Of a DNA stretch of 13,636 nt, positions 1 through 7,300 are shown one piece after another (positions within the stretch are counted from its first letter, which is position 1; the number at the start of each line of letters is the position of its first letter). Made by a program: the position numbers and the translations under genes. The DNA is from JAWLCA01 sp050485905 (GTDB lineage: Bacteria; Pseudomonadota; Alphaproteobacteria; Rhodobacterales; Rhodobacteraceae): contig JBJHCH010000103.1 in NCBI GenBank assembly GCA_050485905.1, forward strand, positions 1-13,636. The letters are read 5' to 3'. The notes below the pieces were generated by a model. It ran no database searches and was not told the origin of the DNA. It was given only the letters and a program-made list of their open reading frames with translations.

Positions 1-1060
<1,060 letters not shown>

Positions 1061-1067
1061 CGGCCGG

Positions 1068-1355
1068 TCACACGAAGGCGGCCGCGTTGTTGATGATAAC
1101 GATCCTGAGCGCATAAATGATGATCAGCAGCACCAGCGGCGCAAAGTCGATCCCGCCCATCGCCGGCAGGAAAGCACGGATTCGGGAATAGATCGGCTCC
1201 AGTATCCGGTTCAGCCCATCCCATATCTGCGCGACCAGCGGCTGGCGCAGGTTCAGCACGTTGAACTGGATCAGCCAGCTCATGATGATGTGCACCAGCA
1301 GAATGAACCACAGCACGTCGAGGATGAGCAGGATGATCTGGATCAGGGACATCAT
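1068..1355 (-). CDS. YggT family integral membrane protein
   Basis: This is a 95-residue protein of the YggT family: small inner-membrane proteins of uncertain role, linked in some bacteria to osmotic tolerance or division-site membrane organisation. Two hydrophobic segments are visible, at about residues 3-30 and 70-91. Between them is an amphipathic linker with the family-typical stretch NRILEPIYSRIRAFLP, in which the conserved Pro and Arg residues are recognisable. The start is placed at the first of two adjacent ATG codons (MMSLIQ): an AGGA lies 10 bases upstream, while the second ATG at 1352 would have a longer spacing. The frame stays open further upstream, but that part is Arg/Pro-rich with no family similarity and overlaps the divergent gene. 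It lies first in a probable operon with recQ. The family call is firm and the physiological role is unknown. Confidence 0.9.
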   Translation of the reverse strand: MMSLIQIILLILDVLWFILLVHIIMSWLIQFNVLNLRQPLVAQIWDGLNRILEPIYSRIRAFLPAMGGIDFAPLVLLIIIYALRIVIINNAAAFV

Positions 1356-1483
1356 GGGCAAACAGTCCTGTTTCGGGTCGGTAAATCTGGCTCGCCCACA
1401 GGTATAGCCCGGCCTGCCCGAGGGCAACCTCGTTCCGCAACGTCGCGGTTGACGTTGACGTTGTGGCAGGTCAACCGGATTGC
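1356..1483. promoter_or_regulatory. Divergent intergenic region between yggT-recQ and the thioesterase gene
   Basis: This 128-bp spacer must carry the promoters of both divergent units. For the minus strand a possible sigma70-like promoter is TATACC (1401-1406 on the plus strand) with TTGCCC (1422-1427). The spacer is only 15 bp, so this is a weak suggestion. For the plus strand, two tandem TTGACG hexamers (1449-1460) resemble -35 boxes, but no convincing -10 follows before the ATG at 1484. A perfect inverted repeat, CAACGTC-N6-GACGTTG (1438-1457), overlaps the first TTGACG and could be an operator. All of this is inference from short motifs. Confidence 0.35.
1438..1457. promoter_or_regulatory. 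Inverted repeat, possible operator upstream of the thioesterase gene
   Basis: Two 7-bp arms, CAACGTC and GACGTTG, are exactly complementary around a 6-bp spacer. The right arm lies within a tandem TTGACG-TTGACG stretch, so a bound regulator would cover a potential -35 region. No regulator gene for it is present in the window. Seven-bp arms could still arise by chance in a region of this size, so the call is tentative. Confidence 0.3.
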
Positions 1484-2014
1484 ATGTATCCCTTTTTTCG
1501 TCTTGCCAAGGAACTGTGGAAGTTCCGCCGCGCCGAACCCCTGCAGGCGTTCGACACCCATGTCTCTCACCACATCTGCTGGCCCTGGGATCTCGACCCG
1601 TGGATCGAGTTGAACAACGGCCGTACGCTGACACTCTATGATCTGGGGCGCATCCCCTATTCCCGCCGGCTGGGACTGGACCGGGTGCTGCGGGCGAAGC
1701 GATGGGGCACCACGGTGGCGGGATCGTCGGTTCGCTACCGCCGCCGGGTCCGCGCGTTCGACCGGCTGGAAATGCGAACTCGCCTGCTGGGGTGGGACAG
1801 CCGGTTCCTCTATCTTGAACAGAGCATGTGGCGGGGTGCCGATTGCACCAGCCATATGCTGCTGCGCTCGGCCATCACCCGCGCCGAGGGCATCGTGCCG
1901 CCAGCAGAACTGCTTGCCGCGCTTGGCGCGGACGACGAAAGTCCGGCCCTGCCGGGATGGGTCACAGCATGGATCGCGGTCGAGGGCGAAAGACCCTGGC
2001 CGCCGACGCGCTAG
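1484..2014 (+). CDS. Acyl-CoA thioesterase-like hotdog-fold protein (4HBT / THEM6-like)
   Basis: This 176-residue protein resembles the 4-hydroxybenzoyl-CoA-thioesterase-type hotdog family, closest in style to THEM6/YbgC-like proteins. The diagnostic area is DLDPWIELNNGRTLTLYDLG (36-55). It matches the family pattern of an acidic residue followed by (H/E)xNN and the long helix, though the usual His before NN is replaced by Glu-Leu. The beta-strand-rich half continues with VRYRRRVRAFDRLEMRTRLLG and FLYLEQSMW. The start is taken at ATG 1484 (MYPFFRLAKELWKF). An in-frame GTG at 1463 would add seven residues of no apparent family character. The substrate is unknown, and thioesterase activity is inferred from fold family only. 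It converges with the histidine kinase gene and overlaps it by 4 bp. It may be monocistronic. Confidence 0.8.
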   Translation: MYPFFRLAKELWKFRRAEPLQAFDTHVSHHICWPWDLDPWIELNNGRTLTLYDLGRIPYSRRLGLDRVLRAKRWGTTVAGSSVRYRRRVRAFDRLEMRTRLLGWDSRFLYLEQSMWRGADCTSHMLLRSAITRAEGIVPPAELLAALGADDESPALPGWVTAWIAVEGERPWPPTR

Positions 2015-4233
2015 TCCGGCTTCACCGGGCGGACGCCGGCAGGCTGCAGCGCACTGATCCGGTCCCAGATCGCGGCCTTTCGCAGGGGCTTGGTCAGGTA
2101 GTGGTCTAGGCCTGCGGCCAGGATTTCGTCTTCGTCATGGGCCATCGCATGGGCAGTCATTGCCACCACGGGCACTCGGCCGCCGCCATTCGCGGCCTCG
2201 ATCGCGCGGATCGCCCTGGTCGCCTCGCGCCCGTCCATCTCGGGCATCGAGATATCCATGAAGATCACGTCGGGTCTGAAGGTCTGGAACCGTTCGACCG
2301 CCTCGCGCCCGTTGTCGGCGAAGATGAGCTCGACGTCGAGATCCTTGACCATCTTGCCGAACACGACCTGGTTTGTGCGGTTGTCCTCGGCCGCCAGGAT
2401 TCGCATCGCCCGCGTTGGTGTGGCCTGTGGCGCGCTGACCCGTGTCGCAGCGCGGTCACGGGGCGGGATATCGTCCGCGCCTGACAGGGCACGAAGGCGG
2501 CGGAACAACTCGCTGCGCAGGACAGGTTTTGCCAGAACGACCGATACAAGCCCCTGCGTGGTCTCAGAGCGTGCTGCCGCAGGGTTTGAACTGAGAACGA
2601 CAATGGGGATCTCCAGCCCGCGCGCCCGAAGTCTGCGGGCCAGTTCGATCCCGTTCATCCCCGGCATCTGGTGATCGGTCACCAGGATGTCCACCTCGGC
2701 GCCGGTATCCAGCAACTCCAGCGCTTCTTCGCCCGAACGACAGGTCTGCACCTGCAGGCCATAGGCTGAAAGCTGGCGGTCCAGAATGGTGCGGTTGGTC
2801 AGGTGATCGTCGACCACCAGAGCTTGACGCAGCTTGCCCCGCGCGGTCAGCGGATCGGCGCGCGGCTCGGGCGTGGGCAGGGTCAGGCGGAAACCAAAGG
2901 ATGAACCCTCGCCCAGGGTGGAATCCACCCAGATGTCACCCTCCATCAGCGTGATGAGTTGCCGTGTGATGGCAAGGCCTAGACCCGTCCCCTCGAACCG
3001 GCGGGTCTGCTGATCCTCGACCTGCGCGAACTGGCCGAACACGAGATCCAGGTTTTCCGGCGCGATGCCGATGCCGGTATCCTCGACATTGATGTGGATC
3101 TGCCAGGTGCCCGGCGCCTCGTCCGCCTCCATCCCCACGACGCGGATCAGGACATGGCCCTTCTCGGTGAACTTGACCGCATTGCCGACCAGATTTGTCA
3201 GCACCTGCCTGAGCCGCCCGGCATCGGCCACGAAGCGGGTGGGCAGGAACACGTCATAGTCGATCAGCAGGTCGAGCCCCTTGTCCCGCGCCTTTGGCAG
3301 CAGCAGCATGACGACCTCGTGGATGCTGCGTTCCAGATCGAAGGGCTCGGCGTGCAGCACCAGTTTCTCGGCCTCGATCCGGGAATAGTCCAGCACGTCG
3401 TTGATGATCGTCAGCAGCGCATCGCCCGACGCGCGGATCGTTTCTGCATATAGCCGCTGATCCTCGTTCAGATCGGTCTCGCACAGCAGATCCGCCATGC
3501 CGACGACGCCGTTCATCGGCGTGCGGATCTCGTGGCTCATGTTCGCAAGGAAGGATGATTTGGCGCGGTTCGCCGCCTCGGCCCGTTGCTGTGCCTCGCG
3601 CAACTGCGCCTCTCGCCGTATCGTGTCGGTGATGTCGTGGACCACGCAGACCAGATCGCCGTCACGGGCGCGACGTTCCACGAAACGCAGCCATCGATCG
3701 GGAAAGAACCGCAACTCGCGCGGCTCCACCGGGTCGTTATCGATCCGCGCCAGCATCCCAGCAACCCAGTCCTCGGGCAGGGCATCCTCGATGTCCACCA
3801 GCGATTCCTCGGCGCAGATTCGCAGGATTTCGGGGTAGGCGATGCCCGCGCGCACCTCGTCGAAGCCCTTGAAGATCGACAGGAAGGCCCGGTTCGCGGC
3901 CACCATCACCATGTCGACGTCAAAGAGCGCAAATCCGTCGCGCACGGTCTCGACGGAATCCCACATCCGGCGTTCAGCCATCACCGCCATAGTATGCGCG
4001 CGTTCCAGGTCGCGCAGGAAGCGGCTGTTCTGCCCCTTCAACTGCTCCGCCTCGGAAATCGCGCTCTGCACCATCTGGCGCTGCTCGATGATCTGGTCCG
4101 ACAGTGCGCGGGAATGCATGGCAAGGCGCTGGTTCGCGGCCAGAAGCTCGCGTTCCTTGTATTCCAGCAGCCGCTGCGCGCCGAGGCGCAGCCGTCGCTC
4201 CCGTGCCAGTTTCTCGGAAAGGGTTGGCCCCAT
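2011..4233 (-). CDS. Soluble hybrid sensor histidine kinase (PAS-HisKA-HATPase-REC-REC)
   Basis: This 740-residue hybrid kinase has no membrane segment, so it is predicted to be cytoplasmic. Residues 1-90 are charged and coiled-coil-like. A PAS-type sensor domain (about 91-205) ends in VCVVHDITDTIRREAQL. HisKA carries the H-box NMSHEIRTPMNG, with His234 the likely phosphorylated residue. The ATPase domain shows the N-box (Asn347/Asn351), DTGIGI (385-390) and GTGLGL (415-420). Receiver 1 (about 470-580) has acidic pocket Asp475/Asp476, phosphoacceptor Asp520, Ser548 and Lys569. Receiver 2 (about 610-728) has Glu616/Asp617, Asp660, Thr693 and Lys715. All key residues are present, so both receivers should work. 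No HPt domain or output domain is present, so a phosphorelay partner must be encoded elsewhere. GGAG lies 9 bases before the ATG. It is divergent from the A2M-pbpC unit. The sensed signal is unknown. Confidence 0.95.
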   Translation of the reverse strand: MGPTLSEKLARERRLRLGAQRLLEYKERELLAANQRLAMHSRALSDQIIEQRQMVQSAISEAEQLKGQNSRFLRDLERAHTMAVMAERRMWDSVETVRDGFALFDVDMVMVAANRAFLSIFKGFDEVRAGIAYPEILRICAEESLVDIEDALPEDWVAGMLARIDNDPVEPRELRFFPDRWLRFVERRARDGDLVCVVHDITDTIRREAQLREAQQRAEAANRAKSSFLANMSHEIRTPMNGVVGMADLLCETDLNEDQRLYAETIRASGDALLTIINDVLDYSRIEAEKLVLHAEPFDLERSIHEVVMLLLPKARDKGLDLLIDYDVFLPTRFVADAGRLRQVLTNLVGNAVKFTEKGHVLIRVVGMEADEAPGTWQIHINVEDTGIGIAPENLDLVFGQFAQVEDQQTRRFEGTGLGLAITRQLITLMEGDIWVDSTLGEGSSFGFRLTLPTPEPRADPLTARGKLRQALVVDDHLTNRTILDRQLSAYGLQVQTCRSGEEALELLDTGAEVDILVTDHQMPGMNGIELARRLRARGLEIPIVVLSSNPAAARSETTQGLVSVVLAKPVLRSELFRRLRALSGADDIPPRDRAATRVSAPQATPTRAMRILAAEDNRTNQVVFGKMVKDLDVELIFADNGREAVERFQTFRPDVIFMDISMPEMDGREATRAIRAIEAANGGGRVPVVAMTAHAMAHDEDEILAAGLDHYLTKPLRKAAIWDRISALQPAGVRPVKPD

Positions 4234-4353
4234 CCCAGTGCGCTCCGCCCCAAGGTCGCCGCCACCTTGTCGCAGGGCGGTTTATGCCGGCTTAACGATG
4301 CCGGGGCGTCGTGGCGCTTGTCAGGCCACGGTGTCGCATGCAACGGTCTTTCC

Positions 4354-4376
4354 GGCTGGCTGGCTGGCTGGCTGGC
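4354..4376 (+). repeat. GGCT tetranucleotide tandem repeat in the A2M leader
   Basis: Five perfect GGCT units plus a partial GGC make a 23-bp simple-sequence tract. It ends directly at the AGGGAG Shine-Dalgarno sequence of the A2M gene. Tracts of this type can change length by slipped-strand mispairing. Whether this one varies cannot be seen from one sequence. Confidence 0.9.
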
Positions 4377-4382
4377 AGGGAG
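4377..4382 (+). promoter_or_regulatory. Ribosome binding site of the A2M gene
   Basis: AGGGAG lies 7 bases before ATG 4390. This site fixes the start of the A2M gene, because the reading frame is open for a further 268 codons upstream, antisense to the kinase. The strong site and the following signal peptide argue against any upstream start. Confidence 0.8.
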
Positions 4383-4389
4383 TGTTCCG

Positions 4390-7300
4390 ATGATCCGCCC
4401 GATGTTCCTGTTTCTTGTCTCGACGCTCTGCCTGCTGATGCCCCCGCTTGCGGTGGCACAGGACGCGTCCGGCCCGATCCCCGACCGCAGGCTGGTCATC
4501 CAGCCAGATGTGGACTTCTACGGCGGTGACCTTCAGGCGCTCTACAATTCCTCCTATGCCGGTTGCCAGCGCACCTGCCTGCTGGACCCGCGCTGCCAGG
4601 CCTACACATTCAACAGCCGCTCGAACGCCTGCTTCCCCAAGATGGGGTCCGACGACCCGCGCCCCTTTGCCGGGGCGCTGTCGGGCCGGGTGATCGACAC
4701 CGCGCCAGAGGTGCTGGCCCGCGCCACCGCCCGGCGTGCCGACCTCGGCTTCCTCTACCCCGGTGAACTGCTGCAGGCCCGTGCCGAGGCAGAGGGTATG
4801 GCGGATCGTCATGTCACCGGCGACGCGACGGTGGACGCTCTGCAGGCCCGCGCCGCCGTTGCGCGCGCGACGGGCGATGTGGCGGGGGCGCTTGCTGCGC
4901 TGGGCGCGACGCTGAACCTGACCGACGCGGCGCAGGACTGGATCGACTATGCCCGCCTGATCGACGCGCAGCCCGCCGACGAAGGCTACCAACGGCGAGA
5001 GAATCGCTCGCGCGCGCTTCTGGCCGCGATCAATGGCTATCTGCGGTCGGAAACACCGCTGCAGCAGGCCGATGCGCTTGTCGTCATGGCCGACATGCTG
5101 GAACCAGACGGGCGGGGACGGCAGGCGCTTTCCGCGTTGCGCCTGGCGCAGGAGATCCTGCCGCGCGAGTCGCTGGTCGGGCGGCTGGAGACGGCGATCG
5201 AGCGTCACGGCTTCCGCATCGTGGAAACCCGCGTCGAAAACGATCTGGCCCGCCCCCGCATCTGCGCCGAGTTCTCGGAAGACCTTGCCGCGAGCGTCGA
5301 TTTCACCCCCTTCGTTCAACTGAACGCACCCGGCCTCGCGGTCGAGGCAGAGGGCCGCGCGCTTTGTGTCGAGGGGGTGGAGCATGGCCAGACCTACGCC
5401 ACCACCTTCCGCGCGGGCCTGCCGGCCGCGGACGGGCAGACGATGGCCCGCGCCTTCAGCCTCGACTTCTACATCCGCGACCGCAGTCCGGCGGTCCGGT
5501 TCCCCGGCCGCGCCTATGTCCTGCCGCGCGGCGCCGACATGGCGCTGCCGGTGCAGACCGTCAACACAGACCGGCTGGACCTCGCCCTGCGCCGGGTCAG
5601 CGACCGCAACCTGATCCAGTCGATCCGCAACGACTGGTTCGGCCGCTCGCTCGACAACTGGCAGGACGAGAATTTCGCCCGCAACGTGGCCGAGGAGATC
5701 TGGATAGGCACCGCCGAGGTCAGCCGCGAGTTGAACCGCGACGTCACAACCCGGCTGCCGCTGGGCGAGGCGGCGGGGCCGCTGGAGCCGGGGCTTTATG
5801 TGCTCAAGGCCAGTATTCCGGGCCAGAACCCGTGGGATTCTACCCCGGCGATGCAGTGGTTCGTCGTCTCCGACCTCGGAATGACCACGCTTTCGGGGGT
5901 GGACGGGCTGCATGTCTTCGTCCGTTCCCTCGGCACGGCCGAGGCAAAGGCGGATGTGACCCTGCGTCTGGTGTCCCGGTCGAACCGGGTTCTGGGCGAG
6001 GCGGTGACCGATGCCGATGGCTACGCGGTCTTTCCCCCCGGCCTGTCGCGCGGCACCGGCGGGGCCGAGGCCGCGCTGGTGGTGGCAGAGCAGGGCGAAG
6101 TGGACATGGCCTTCCTGTCGCTGACCGACCCAGAGTTCGACCTGTCCGACCGGGGGGTGGAGGGGCGCGAACCTGCCCCGCCGGTGGACGTGTTCCTGAC
6201 CACCGACCGCGGCGCCTATCGCACGGGCGAGACGGTTCACGTCACCGCGCTGGCCCGCGACGGGCAGGCCCGCGCGATTGCGGGCTTGCCGCTGACCGCC
6301 CGGCTGATGCGGCCCGACGGGATGGAATATTCCCGCGCGCTGTCCTCGTCAGACGTCGCAGGCGGCCATGTCTTTGCCCTGCCCATCGACGACCGCGCCC
6401 CGCGCGGCGTCTGGCGGCTGGAGGTGCTGGCCGATCCCGACGCCCCGCCGCTGCGCAGTGCGACCCTGCTGGTCGAGGACTTCCTGCCCGAGCGGATCGA
6501 CTTCGACCTGACTCTGGCCGAGGGGCCGCTCAGCTTGACCGACAGCCCCGCGATCACGCTGGATGCCCGCTACCTGTTCGGTGCGCCCGGCGCGGACCTG
6601 GCCATCGAGGGCGAGGTGGCGCTGCGCGCGGCCGCCAATCTGCCGGGCTTTCCCGGTTACCGCTTCGGCCGCCACGACGCGCCGTTCGCCACCGTCTTCG
6701 AGCCGCTGCCGCGCGGCATCCGCACCGACGATCAGGGCCGCGCGGAACTGATCGCCACCCTGCCGCAGATCACCGATCCCGGCCGCCCGCTGGAACTGGT
6801 CGCCGCCGTCCGCGTGGCCGAAGGTTCGGGCCGCCCGGTCGAACGCCGCGTGACGCGCCCCGTTGCGCCCGCCGCCCCGGTGATCGGCCTGCGCCCCACC
6901 TTCGACGACGTGGTGGCCGAGGGCGACGAGGCCCGCTTTTCCGTCATCGCGGTCGGCCCCGACCTTGCCGCCACCGCCATGCCCGCGCGCTGGACCCTGA
7001 ACCGGATAGAGACGCGGTATCAGTGGTATCAGATGTACGGCGACTGGATGTGGGAGCCGTTCACCACCCGCGCCCGCGTGGCCGAGGGCACGGTGGACCT
7101 GACCGCCGACGGCCCGGCCGAGATCGCTGCGCCGGTGGCATGGGGCCAGTATGAACTGGTGGTGGAGGGCGCGGGCAGCGCCGTCACCTCGATGACCTTC
7201 TACGCCGGCTGGTACGCGCCCGCCGATACCAGCACCACGCCCGACATGCTGGACCTGTCGCTCGACCGTCCGGCCTATGCGCCCGGTGACACCGCGCGGC

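Larger units (their letters stand above)
4234..4389. promoter_or_regulatory. Divergent intergenic region between the kinase and A2M genes
   Basis: This 156-bp region must hold promoters for both directions. Visible elements are two copies of ATGCCGG (4284-4290 and 4298-4304, start-to-start 14 bp) flanking a TTAAC, and a CGTGGC-N9-GCCACG inverted repeat (4310-4330). There is also a TTGTCA (4318-4323) that could be a -35 box but lacks a recognisable -10 at normal spacing. A GGCT tetranucleotide repeat leads into the A2M ribosome binding site. No convincing consensus promoter can be named from inspection. Confidence 0.35.

Noticed and set aside
1356..1634. Upstream extension of the yggT frame to 188 residues
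   Set aside because: The extension is Arg/Pro/Gly-rich with no family similarity and overlaps the divergent gene. The start at 1355 has a usable ribosome site and gives the normal YggT length.
3586..4389. In-frame upstream extension of the A2M reading frame by 268 codons
   Set aside because: It runs antisense to the kinase. The strong AGGGAG site and the signal peptide directly after ATG 4390 define the real start.
4430..4434. Cys14 of the A2M signal peptide as a lipoprotein cysteine
   Set aside because: The residues before it (VSTL) do not fit a lipobox, because Leu is at the -1 position. The AVA-QD site further on fits signal peptidase I.
4321..6240. Long minus-strand open frame (639 codons) opposite the A2M gene
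   Set aside because: Its composition is His/Gly/Gln/Arg-rich, typical of antisense shadows in GC-rich genes. No recognisable domain, and the plus strand encodes a clear A2M.
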